Shown: positions 6,600 to 14,404 of the stretch, one piece after another
Layout: each line of letters starts with the position of its first letter
Position numbering within the stretch: position 1 is the stretch's first letter
Origin: Candidatus Cloacimonadota bacterium
Lineage (GTDB): Bacteria; Cloacimonadota; Cloacimonadia; Cloacimonadales; Cloacimonadaceae
Assembly: GCA_020532085.1 (NCBI GenBank)
Contig: JAJBAV010000008.1
Location: 1 to 64,000 of the forward strand
Direction of reading: 5' to 3'
DNA: 64,000 nucleotides
The notes under the pieces: generated by a model
Database searches by the model: none
What the model was told of the DNA's origin: nothing
What the model saw: the letters and a program-made list of their open reading frames with translations, nothing else
Program-made: the position numbers and the translations under genes

Positions 6600-8829
6600 A
6601 CCAGCCTGGCGCAACGACGCCCAAGCCAAAGTGACCGGCCGGGCGCGCTATACCGATGACCTTAAACTGCCGGGACTGCTGCACGCGGTGCCGATTTACA
6701 GCGAACTGCCGCGGGCCAGGCTGCTCTCCATCGATGCCGCTGAAGCCCTGAAACAGCCGGGTGTGGTGGCGGTTTTTACCGCCCAAGACATCCCCGGCAA
6801 CCAACGCTTTGGCCAGATCATCAAAGACTATCCCACCCTCGCCGGCGAGGACATCAATTCCACCGGTGACGTGCTGGCCCTGATCGTGGCCGCCACCCGC
6901 GCCCAGGCGATGGCCGCCATTCCTTTTGTGAAGGTGGATCTGGAGCCCCGGACCCCGATCCTGGATCCCGAAGCCGCGCTGAGACCGGAGGCGGAGATCC
7001 TGCATCCCTTCCACGGCTCCAACATCGCCAACCACCACCGGGTGCGGCGCGGAGACGTGGCCAGCGCTGAACAGGAAGCGGATTTTGTCATCGAAGAGGA
7101 ATTCTCCACTCAGAGGATCGAGCACGCCTATCTGGAGCCGGAAACCGCGCTCTGCCAGCTGCGGCCGGACGGCGTGATGGAAGTTTTCGGCAGTATGCAG
7201 CATCCCTTTTCCACCCGGCGTTTCGTGGCCTCCACTTTGGGCCTGGAACTCAAGGATGTGGAGGTGCGCACCATTCCCATGGGCGGCGGTTTTGGCGGCA
7301 AGGACGACACCGCGGCGCTCACCTGCGCCCGGGCCGCGCTCTGCGCCTGGCTGCTGCGGCGTCCGGTGAAGCTCACCCTCAGCCGCGAAGGGAGCCTGCG
7401 CGAAAGCTACAAGCGCCATCCCTACAAGCTGCAGTACCGCATGGGCTTAAGCCGTGATGGATTGATCCGTTCCGTCAAGGTGAGGATGGTGGCTGACGGC
7501 GGCGCTTATTGCAGCGTAACCCCTTGGGTGACATGGCGTTCCACGGTGCAATGCTGCGGCTGTTACGAAGTTCCAAACGTTCACTGCGACGTCTTCGGGG
7601 TCTATACCAACAACGTTTTCAGCGGCGCCATGCGCGGTTTCGGCTCGCCGCAGGTGAATTTTGCCATCGAACAACTGGTGGAGATAGCGGCTGATAAGTG
7701 CGGCCTCGACGAGCTGGAATTCCGCCGCCGTAATATGGTTAAACAGGGTTCCACCACCGTCACCGGCCAGGTGCTGGACACCCATGTGGTTTCGCTGCGG
7801 CAGGTTATGGACGCCGTCTTGAAAGAGATCGATTATGAGCACAAACGCAAAACCTGCTCCTTCGGTGATCCTGATAAAGATGAATGGTACGGCATCGGCC
7901 TCGCCCTCAGCTATCGCGGCATGAGCCTCGGAGCGGAAGGCACGGACGTCAATTCCGCCATCATCAACGTGCAGCCGGACGGCTCGGTGCTGATCGAGAC
8001 CGGCATTCACGAAAACGGCCAGGGCTCCGAATCCGCCATGATCCTGCTGGCCTCCGAACAGTTGGGTTTGCCTGTGGAGCGGATCCGCTACCGGATGCCC
8101 TCCACGGCCAACATCCCGGACGGCGGCACCACCGTCGCTTCGCGCGGTACCATCATGGGCGGTGGAGCCACGGTCAACGCCTGCAAGATACTCAAAGACA
8201 TCATTATCGAGGCCATGCGGGACCTGCGGGGACTGGACGTTGCCGGTTTCAGTGAACAGAACCTGGTGAATGCCGCCGGGCAGGTTTTGATCCCCTGGAA
8301 CGAGGCGATCCGGCTTTGCTACAACCATCAGATCTATCCCCATGCCTTTGGCGTGTTCCAAGCCCCGCGGGTAAGCTGGGATGAAGATACCGGGCAGGGT
8401 AACGCTTATTTCACATGGGTTTATGGCTGCCAAGCGGTGGAACTGAAAGTGGACCCAGCCACCAAAGCAGTCACGCTTTTAAACATCGTGGCCGCCCACG
8501 ATGTGGGCAAGGCTGTCAATCCCGCCCTGGTGAAAGGCCAGTTCTACGGCGGCCTGGCCATGGCCACAGGCTACGCGCTGTTCGAGGACTGCGCCTGCGA
8601 AAACGGCACTCCCAAACCCACCAACCTGCACAACTACCGCCTGGTGCGGAGCACCGACCTGCCGGAGATGACCGCCATCATCGTGGAAAACCCCGACCCC
8701 ACCTCACCTTCCGGCGCCAAGGGCATCGGCGAGCCCACCAACGAACTGCTGGCACCGGCCATCGCCAATGCTGTCTATCGGGCAACCGGACAAAGGTTTA
8801 ACCATCTTCCCATAAGGATGAAACCATGA
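6592..8829 (+). CDS. Xanthine-dehydrogenase-type molybdenum hydroxylase, Mo-binding subunit
   Basis: A 745-residue molybdopterin-binding large subunit of the xanthine oxidase family (Ald_Xan_dh_C then MoCoBD domains). It shows GGGFGGKDD at about 230-238, GAMRGFGSPQ from 345, HENGQGSE near 473 and the catalytic glutamate motif GAKGIGEP with Glu714. It hydroxylates a purine-type heterocycle with water, passing electrons to the 2Fe-2S subunit encoded next. It overlaps the upstream gene by 8 bases and the downstream gene as ATGA. It is shorter than E. coli XdhD (about 950), which carries a fused 2Fe-2S domain. The cluster contains no FAD-subunit gene (xdhB/ygfM). A selenium-dependent form is possible from context but cannot be seen in the sequence. 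Confidence 0.9.
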   Translation: MNEPAWRNDAQAKVTGRARYTDDLKLPGLLHAVPIYSELPRARLLSIDAAEALKQPGVVAVFTAQDIPGNQRFGQIIKDYPTLAGEDINSTGDVLALIVAATRAQAMAAIPFVKVDLEPRTPILDPEAALRPEAEILHPFHGSNIANHHRVRRGDVASAEQEADFVIEEEFSTQRIEHAYLEPETALCQLRPDGVMEVFGSMQHPFSTRRFVASTLGLELKDVEVRTIPMGGGFGGKDDTAALTCARAALCAWLLRRPVKLTLSREGSLRESYKRHPYKLQYRMGLSRDGLIRSVKVRMVADGGAYCSVTPWVTWRSTVQCCGCYEVPNVHCDVFGVYTNNVFSGAMRGFGSPQVNFAIEQLVEIAADKCGLDELEFRRRNMVKQGSTTVTGQVLDTHVVSLRQVMDAVLKEIDYEHKRKTCSFGDPDKDEWYGIGLALSYRGMSLGAEGTDVNSAIINVQPDGSVLIETGIHENGQGSESAMILLASEQLGLPVERIRYRMPSTANIPDGGTTVASRGTIMGGGATVNACKILKDIIIEAMRDLRGLDVAGFSEQNLVNAAGQVLIPWNEAIRLCYNHQIYPHAFGVFQAPRVSWDEDTGQGNAYFTWVYGCQAVELKVDPATKAVTLLNIVAAHDVGKAVNPALVKGQFYGGLAMATGYALFEDCACENGTPKPTNLHNYRLVRSTDLPEMTAIIVENPDPTSPSGAKGIGEPTNELLAPAIANAVYRATGQRFNHLPIRMKP

Positions 8830-9287
8830 TCAGGGTAAACGGGACTGAATATCTGGATTACGACCCCGACCGGAAGCTCTCCGCCTGGCTGCGTGAGGAC
8901 CTGGACCTCACCGGCACCAAGATTGGCTGCGACATCGGCGTCTGCGGCTCCTGCACCGTGCTGGTGAACGGCGAGCCGAAGCGTTCCTGCCGGCTGAAAC
9001 TGAAGGACGTGGAAGGCGCGGATATCCTCACCATCGAAGGAGTTCGGGCCCCGGACGGCGGACTGCACCCCATCCAACAGGCCTTTCTCGACGCCGGCGC
9101 CATCCAGTGCGGCTTTTGCACGCCGGGCATGGTTCTCGCCACCTATGCCCTGCTGGCCAAAAACCCCCATCCCACGCGGGCCGAGGCGCGCCAGGCCCTC
9201 AAAGGCAACCTTTGCCGCTGCACCGGCTATCAGCAGATCATCGACGCCGTGCTGCTGGCCGCCCAAAGCATGACCAAACCATCTTGA
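8826..9287 (+). CDS. Xanthine-dehydrogenase-type 2Fe-2S subunit
   Basis: A 153-residue iron-sulfur subunit with both clusters of the family. Plant-type [2Fe-2S] ligands are C35, C40, C43 and C55 (CDIGVCGSC...C); the second all-helical [2Fe-2S] domain has C95, C98, C130 and C132 (CGFC ... CRC). It carries electrons from the molybdenum centre encoded immediately upstream (ATGA overlap). The electron acceptor beyond it is unclear because no FAD subunit is encoded in the cluster. ygeW follows after 20 bases. Confidence 0.93.
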   Translation: MIRVNGTEYLDYDPDRKLSAWLREDLDLTGTKIGCDIGVCGSCTVLVNGEPKRSCRLKLKDVEGADILTIEGVRAPDGGLHPIQQAFLDAGAIQCGFCTPGMVLATYALLAKNPHPTRAEARQALKGNLCRCTGYQQIIDAVLLAAQSMTKPS

Positions 9288-9307
9288 TAAACGCATAAGA
9301 GGCAATC

Positions 9308-10480
9308 ATGAACAACATCGAAGCCATCAAGAACCGCCTGCGGGAACTGGAGAGCCTGCGCCCAGACCGCTACGGCAAAGATTTCCTGCTCACCTGGGAA
9401 CACAGCCGGGACGACCTCCAAGCCGTGATGCTGGTGGCGGAGATCCTCCAGCTGCTGCATAAAGAGAAGAAGCCCTGGCGCATCTTCGATTACGGCCTGG
9501 CCATCTCCATTTTCCGCGACAACAGCACCCGCACCCGCTTCAGCTTTGCCTCCGCTGTGAACGGCCTGGGCCTGGCGCTGTCCGAGCTCGACGAGGTGAA
9601 ATCCCAGATCGCCCACGGCGAAACGGTGCGCGAAACCGCCGCCATGATCTCCTTTCTCACCGAAGTGATCGGCATCCGCGACGACATGTACCCCGGCGAG
9701 GGCCATTCCTACATGCTGGAGGTGGCGGACGCGGTCACAGAGTCCTTTACACAGGGCGTTCTGGCCCAGCGCCCCACCCTCGTGAATCTGCAGTGCGACC
9801 TCGACCATCCCACCCAGAGCCTGGCCGACCTGCTCAAGCTGAAGGACTATTTCGGCGGCCTCGAAAATCTGAAAGGCAAAAAACTCGCCATGAGCTGGGC
9901 CTATTCTCCTTCCTACGGCAAACCGCTCTCCGTGCCGCAGGGCGTGATCAACCTCATGGGCCGCTTCGGCATGGACGTGGTTCTGGCCCATCCCGAAGGC
10001 TACGGCCTGCTGCCGGAAACGGTGGATTCCGCGAGCCGGTTCGCCAGGGAAAGCGGCGGCTCGTTCCGCATCACGCACAACATGGACGACGCCTTTAAGG
10101 ACGCCGATGTGGTCTATCCCAAATCCTGGGCGCCGATGACCGTGATGCAAGAGCGCACCAGATTGCTCAAACAAAGCGACCGTGAAGGTCTGAAGGCCCT
10201 GGAGCGGCACTGCCTGGCCGAAAACGCCCGCCACGCGGACTGGGAGTGCACGGAAGCGCGGATGAAGCTCACCAAAGGCGGCAACGCCCTCTACGAACAC
10301 TGCCTCCCAGCCGACATCTCCGGCGTCAGCTGCGCCCGGGGCGAGGTGGCCGGGTCCGTCTTCGAACGTTATCGCCTGCACACCTATCAGGAAGCGGGGT
10401 ACAAACCCTTCGTGATCGCGGCCATGATCTTCACGGCCAAGGTGCGCGAACTCGCTGCGAAACTGGAATCTTTTCTTTAG
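9308..10480 (+). CDS. ygeW: Knotted carbamoyltransferase YgeW
   Basis: A 390-residue aspartate/ornithine carbamoyltransferase-fold protein. The carbamoyl-phosphate loop is STRTR at residues 73-77, and the second signature is HPTQSLADLL at H167. Length and motifs match YgeW (396 residues in E. coli), whose carbamoyl acceptor is not settled. In fermentative purine breakdown it could run in reverse, releasing carbamoyl phosphate for ATP formation by a carbamate kinase; that is inference, and no such kinase is in the window. AAGAGG lies 6 bases before ATG 9308. The reading frame ends just where an AGAG-rich repeat begins. Confidence 0.9.
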   Translation: MNNIEAIKNRLRELESLRPDRYGKDFLLTWEHSRDDLQAVMLVAEILQLLHKEKKPWRIFDYGLAISIFRDNSTRTRFSFASAVNGLGLALSELDEVKSQIAHGETVRETAAMISFLTEVIGIRDDMYPGEGHSYMLEVADAVTESFTQGVLAQRPTLVNLQCDLDHPTQSLADLLKLKDYFGGLENLKGKKLAMSWAYSPSYGKPLSVPQGVINLMGRFGMDVVLAHPEGYGLLPETVDSASRFARESGGSFRITHNMDDAFKDADVVYPKSWAPMTVMQERTRLLKQSDREGLKALERHCLAENARHADWECTEARMKLTKGGNALYEHCLPADISGVSCARGEVAGSVFERYRLHTYQEAGYKPFVIAAMIFTAKVRELAAKLESFL

Positions 10481-10518
10481 CACAGAGAAAAGCAGAGATG
10501 GACAGAGAGAAGCAGAGC
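10481..10518. repeat. AGAGAAAAGCAGAG repeat, left flank of the GxxExxY gene
   Basis: The run CACAGAGAAAAGCAGAG directly after ygeW is repeated as a degenerate copy (GACAGAGAGAAGCAGAG) before ATG 10519. Its inverse, CTCTGCTTTTCTCTGTG, lies directly after the gene at 10986, so the gene is bracketed by inverted repeats of about 17 bases. Confidence 0.8.
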
Positions 10519-10968
10519 ATGAAAGCATTTACAGAAGATGAATTGAACAAACTGAGCTGGAAAATAATCGGCGCTTGTATCGAAGTACATAAGTTTTTGG
10601 GTCCGGGATTGCTCGAATCCATCTATTCCGATTGCCTTTCCCGTGAGTTCAGTTTGCGTAACATCAATTTCAAAAGAGAGGTATTCGTTCCCTTGATGTA
10701 CAAGGGAGAAGTGTTCAGCACCAAGTTAAGGGCTGACTATGTAGTTGAAGATTCTGTAATTCTGGAGCTGAAATCTGTCAGGGAAATGTTGCCCATATAC
10801 GAGGCTCAGCTGATGTCCTACATGGCTTTGAGCAATATTGAGCTTGGCTTGTTGATCAACTTTAATGTCAGCCTGCTTAAAGAGGGGATCATCAGGATGA
10901 GATTGAATCACGGTAAACTAACCGAGCATGACCAGAGTTTGCTGATGCAATCCAAGCCGCAGCTTTAA
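10519..10968 (+). CDS. GxxExxY protein, PD-(D/E)XK nuclease-like
   Basis: A 149-residue protein of the GxxExxY family. The signature is in LGPGLLESIYSDCL. The later DYVVEDSVILELKS followed by EAQLMSYM fits a PD-(D/E)XK nuclease core (Asp, Glu-x-Lys, then Gln). The family is common and often multicopy in environmental genomes, with no settled function. I chose ATG 10519 (MKAFTEDEL) because homologues start just before the KIIGxxIEVH helix; ATG 10498 is an alternative. The gene is clearly poorer in GC than ygeW and the downstream PLP gene. It is flanked by inverted AGAG repeats, then by a 118-base tandem repeat, and splits the purine operon. It looks like a mobile cassette rather than part of the pathway. 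Confidence 0.83.
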   Translation: MKAFTEDELNKLSWKIIGACIEVHKFLGPGLLESIYSDCLSREFSLRNINFKREVFVPLMYKGEVFSTKLRADYVVEDSVILELKSVREMLPIYEAQLMSYMALSNIELGLLINFNVSLLKEGIIRMRLNHGKLTEHDQSLLMQSKPQL

Positions 10969-10983
10969 AAAAATGTTCTTTAG

Positions 10984-11249
10984 AACTCTGCTTTTCTCTG
11001 TGTTGAAAAAACTTGACGACATGCTCAGAACCTAAACAAGATGAGCAAGGCACAAACTGACAGGATCGCTTGATTGCCATGATCTCTGCTTTTCTCTGCC
11101 AAACTCTGCTTTTCTCTGTGCTGAAAAAACTTGACGATATGCTCAGAACCTAAACAAGATGAGCAAGACACAAACTGACAGGATCGCTTGATTGCCATGA
11201 TCTCTGCTTTTCTCTGCCAAACTCTGCTTTTCTCTGTGTTGAAAAAAAT
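10984..11249. repeat. 118-bp tandem repeat (2.25 copies) downstream of the GxxExxY gene
   Basis: Copies start at 10984 and 11102 and differ at only a few bases; a partial third copy starts at 11220. Each begins AACTCTGCTTTTCTCTGTG and holds a unique stretch with TTGACGACATGCTCAGAACC. The ends are the inverse of the repeat upstream of the GxxExxY gene. A ribosome-binding site for the next PLP gene follows at once. Confidence 0.9.
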
Positions 11250-11262
11250 AATAGGAGTATAA

Positions 11263-12714
11263 ATGCCCAAGCTGATAACCCACAAAAACCCCGAAGTGAT
11301 CAAAAAGAACGCCCGCCGCTGCAAAGAGCGCGGCATCATCCTGCCCACCATCCGCCAGCAGATGTTCCCCGAGACCATCCCGGACGCCATCAAGCAAAGG
11401 CTGCAGCCCATCGGCCTCTGGGACATCGACCCCCTCAATCTCTTCCGCATCACCTGGAAAAACGACATCGAGACCGGCCTCTTTGGCCCACCGGACTATT
11501 TTGAGCTGCCTTCCTCCGTCACCGGCGTCCCGGCCCGGATCATCGGCCTGGTGGGAAAATATTTCCCCACCGGAGCCCACAAGGTCGGCGCCGCCTACGG
11601 TTGCATGGCCCCGCGCCTGGCCAGCGGCGAGTTCGATCCCGAGTTCGACAAGGCCGTCTGGCCCTCCACCGGCAACTACTGCCGCGGCGGCGCCTTCGAC
11701 TGCGCCCTGCTGGCCTGTCCCGCGGTGGCCATCCTGCCCGAGGAGATGAGCCAGGAACGCTTCACCTGGCTGCGCGAGATCGGCGCTGAGGTGATCGCCA
11801 CCCCGGGCTGCGAATCCAACGTGAAGGAGATCTTCGACAAATGCCACGAACTGCGCGCCGATCCCCACAACTTCATCCTCAACCAGTTCGACGAATTCGG
11901 CAATCCCTTCTGGCACTACCACGTTACCGGCGACGCCCTCAGCGAGGTCTGGGACCTGGTGAAAACACCCTCAAACCGCTTCAGCGCCTATATCAGCGCC
12001 ACCGGAAGCGCCGGCACCATCGCCGCCGGGGATTTCCTCAAAAAGCGCTTCCCCCTCATGAAAACCACCGCCGCCGAGGCCCTGGAATGCCCCACCCTGC
12101 TCAACAACGGCTTTGGCGGGCACCGCATCGAAGGCATCGGCGACAAACATGTGCCCTGGGTGCACAACGTGCGCAACACCGACGCCGTTGCCGCCATCCG
12201 CGATGAAGACTGTATGCGGCTGCTGCGCCTCTTCAACGAACCCGCCGGACATGAGTTCCTCGTCCGCGAAGGCGTGCCTGAGAACGTGGTGAAAAACCTG
12301 CCCCTGCTGGGCATTTCCTCCATCGGCAACCTGCTGGCCTGCATCAAACACGCCAAATACTTCGAGTACACCGGGGATGACATCATTTTCACCGTCTTCA
12401 CGGACTCCGCCGAGCTCTACCAGTCCAGGATCGTGGAGCAGCAAGCCCTCAAGGGCGCCTACACCCCGCTGCAGGCCGCGCTGGACCGCGAGGCCGCCCT
12501 CAACTGCCAGCAGACCGACAACTTCCTGGAACTCACCTTCACCGAAAAGAAGCGCGTCCACAACCTCAAGTATTACACCTGGGTGGAGCAGCAGGGCAAA
12601 ACCTACGAGGAGATCCTGCGCCAGTGGGACGATCCGGCCTACTGGACCGAGACCTTTGAGGACAACCTCGACGAGCTCGACCAGGCCATCGAGGAGTTCA
12701 ATGCCCTGCCCTGA
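11263..12714 (+). CDS. PLP-dependent lyase/beta-family enzyme (ygeX position)
   Basis: A 483-residue fold-type II PLP enzyme. The Schiff-base lysine is K107 in TGAHKVGAAYG, the cofactor phosphate loop is STGNYCRGG from about 136, and a glycine-rich segment is SATGSAGTIAAGDF. TAGGAG precedes ATG 11263. This cysteine-synthase/tryptophan-synthase-beta-like family recurs beside ygeY, ygeW and xanthine-dehydrogenase genes. It probably performs an ammonia-releasing beta-elimination on an amino-acid intermediate, comparable to YgeX (2,3-diaminopropionate ammonia-lyase), but it is not obviously an orthologue, so no symbol is given. It overlaps the next gene by 14 bases. Confidence 0.82.
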   Translation: MPKLITHKNPEVIKKNARRCKERGIILPTIRQQMFPETIPDAIKQRLQPIGLWDIDPLNLFRITWKNDIETGLFGPPDYFELPSSVTGVPARIIGLVGKYFPTGAHKVGAAYGCMAPRLASGEFDPEFDKAVWPSTGNYCRGGAFDCALLACPAVAILPEEMSQERFTWLREIGAEVIATPGCESNVKEIFDKCHELRADPHNFILNQFDEFGNPFWHYHVTGDALSEVWDLVKTPSNRFSAYISATGSAGTIAAGDFLKKRFPLMKTTAAEALECPTLLNNGFGGHRIEGIGDKHVPWVHNVRNTDAVAAIRDEDCMRLLRLFNEPAGHEFLVREGVPENVVKNLPLLGISSIGNLLACIKHAKYFEYTGDDIIFTVFTDSAELYQSRIVEQQALKGAYTPLQAALDREAALNCQQTDNFLELTFTEKKRVHNLKYYTWVEQQGKTYEEILRQWDDPAYWTETFEDNLDELDQAIEEFNALP

Positions 12715-13216
12715 CCTCGTGGCCATCATCCCCGCCGCCGGCAAAGGTGAGCGTTTTGGCGGCCCCAAAGCTGAGGCCGGCCTGGACAACTCCACTTTTT
12801 TGGACCGCGTGCGCGCCACGCTGGCCGCGGCGGGCGTTTCGGATGTGTATGTGGCCCAGGGCCTGAACACTCCGGACATGCTGGCCACGCTGCGCCACGC
12901 CGTTGGCGAACTGGCCTCGCCCGGGGTGAAAGGCTATCTCATCTTTCCGGTGGACCATCCCTGCGTGAAGCCGGAAACCGTGCAAGCCCTTTGCGCGGCC
13001 TGGAATTCATATCCGGACGCGGTTTACCGCCCCTCATGCCAGGGCAGGCCAGGGCATCCGGTGATCATTCCGGCCTGGCTGGACCTCGCTGCCGACGACG
13101 CTGGCCAAGGCCTGGCCGGCATCATCCGCTCCCGGGCCTGCAGCGTGATCGACGTCCCGGTGGACGATCCGGAGATACTGCGCAACGTTAACCGTCCCCA
13201 GGATTTGGAGAACTGA
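12701..13216 (+). CDS. MobA/MocA-like nucleotidyltransferase (molybdenum cofactor)
   Basis: A 171-residue NTP-transferase-3 protein like YgfJ/MocA, which attaches CMP (or GMP) to molybdopterin for xanthine-dehydrogenase-type enzymes. The nucleotide loop is IIPAAGKGERFGGPKAEAG, the metal Asp is in FPVDHPCVKPET, and the late loop is QGRPGHPVIIP. The loop lacks the usual S-x-R-M-G wording (here G-E-R-F-G). ATG 12701 was chosen because GAGGAG ends 5 bases upstream and the preceding stop overlaps by 14 bases. Its place in this operon fits cofactor maturation for the molybdenum hydroxylase encoded upstream. Confidence 0.83.
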   Translation: MPCPDLVAIIPAAGKGERFGGPKAEAGLDNSTFLDRVRATLAAAGVSDVYVAQGLNTPDMLATLRHAVGELASPGVKGYLIFPVDHPCVKPETVQALCAAWNSYPDAVYRPSCQGRPGHPVIIPAWLDLAADDAGQGLAGIIRSRACSVIDVPVDDPEILRNVNRPQDLEN

Positions 13217-13770
13217 TGGAACTGCCCGAATTGCTCGCCAGCCGCCACAGCGTGCGGGATTTCCTGCCCGATCCCATCCCGGATGAGATTTTGCGGGAGA
13301 TCCTGCAGGCCGGACGCCTCGCCCCCTCGGCCCAAAACCGCCAGCCCTGGCGTTATGTGGTCCTCCGCGACAACGCCCAGGTGAAAAAACTGGCCCTCAA
13401 CTGCGGCCTGATCGGGCTTTCGAACCTCTTCATCCGCAACGCGCCCTGCCTGATCGCGGCCTGCGCCGATTCCAGCAAAAACCTGCGCGTCAACCGGCAG
13501 GACTACTATCTGGTGGACACCGCCATCTCTTTGCAGCAGATGGTGTTGGCCGCCTGGAACCGGGGCGTGGGCAGCTGCTGGCTGGCCGCCTTCAGCGAGC
13601 CGGCGGTGAAAAAATACCTCCGGCTGCCGCCCAAATGGCGCGTGGTGGCCCTGCTGCCCCTGGGTTACCCCGCGGAAGGCAAAACCATCTACTCCAAGGC
13701 CCTCAGTTACTTTGCCAACAGCCGGGACCGCCTGCCGCTGGACCAGACCGTCACCTATTTCAAGGATTGA
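13216..13770 (+). CDS. Nitroreductase-family FMN oxidoreductase
   Basis: A 184-residue nitroreductase-fold flavoprotein. The N-terminal FMN phosphate motif is SRHSVRDF (R-x-S-x-R), followed by APSAQNRQPWRYVV. A later loop is GVGSCWLAAF, and the C-terminal part is VALLPLGYPAEGKT. The start overlaps the upstream stop (TGATG), so it is the last gene of the coupled operon. The true substrate is unknown; in this setting it may reduce a pathway intermediate or serve as an electron sink. Confidence 0.85.
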   Translation: MELPELLASRHSVRDFLPDPIPDEILREILQAGRLAPSAQNRQPWRYVVLRDNAQVKKLALNCGLIGLSNLFIRNAPCLIAACADSSKNLRVNRQDYYLVDTAISLQQMVLAAWNRGVGSCWLAAFSEPAVKKYLRLPPKWRVVALLPLGYPAEGKTIYSKALSYFANSRDRLPLDQTVTYFKD

Positions 13771-13777
13771 AGCCGAA

Positions 13778-13833
13778 GTCGTGAAGCTGGAGTCGTGAAG
13801 CTGGAGTCGTGAAGCTGGAGTCGTGAAGCTGGA
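13778..13833. repeat. Four exact copies of a 14-bp tandem repeat
   Basis: The unit GTCGTGAAGCTGGA is repeated four times without change, just after the nitroreductase stop, followed by a broken fifth start (GTCGAGC). It does not code and is likely slippage-prone. Confidence 0.9.
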
Positions 13834-13908
13834 GTCGAGCGAGCCAGCGAGCATCGACTCCAGCAGGATCCCGTTCCTTCGCTCTTGCCCTGAAAACTCA
13901 GCCGCTCT

Positions 13909-14097
13909 GTCATTCCGGGGAAGCGTGCGCCAGCACGCGGGGTCCCGGAATCCAGCCCTTCCGGGTAATGCCCTCAGAGGGTGTCGATGCAGACTGCGTC
14001 TGTATCGACCCCGCCTTGACCTGGGACCGGGACTGGCTATTCCCGCCAAACCTGGATTCCGGAACTCCGGCGCTGAAGCACCTGCGTCCGGAATGAC
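13909..14097. repeat. MITE-like inverted-repeat element (about 189 bp)
   Basis: The ends are GTCATTCCGG and CCGGAATGAC. Each arm (about 47 bases, imperfect) ends inward at CCGGAATCCAG / CTGGATTCCGG. The centre holds TGTCGATGCAGACTGCGTC. This is the layout of non-autonomous palindromic elements common in many bacteria. No transposase lies inside. Confidence 0.75.
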
Positions 14098-14227
14098 GTG
14101 CTTTCAAGCTGGGTGATGGATGTTTGGATCCGTGAAGACGTAAATCCGTGTGAAATGCGCATGCCCGGCCTTGCCGCAGCCGCTGCTCCCCCGCCGCCCG
14201 ACTTCAGCGTCACTCCCATTCTTCTTC

Positions 14228-14373
14228 TTTTTTCTGAACCCGTTTTCCCTGTTTCCGCGTTTTTCCGTGACCTATTCCCACGTCATTCCCATTCCCCTGC
14301 TTTTTTCTGATCCCGTTTTCCCTGTTTCCGCGTTTTTCCGCGACCTATTCTTTGCGGCATTCCCATTCCCCCG
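14228..14373. repeat. 73-bp direct duplication in the intergenic region
   Basis: TTTTTTCTGA(A/T)CCCGTTTTCC starting at 14228 is repeated from 14301 with few changes, including CCGCGTTTTTCCG. It lies between the purine cluster and the convergent secreted-protein gene. No coding function seen. Confidence 0.7.
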
Positions 14374-14404
14374 GGGTTCCCCCCGGCCTTGCCGCGGCCG
14401 GGGC

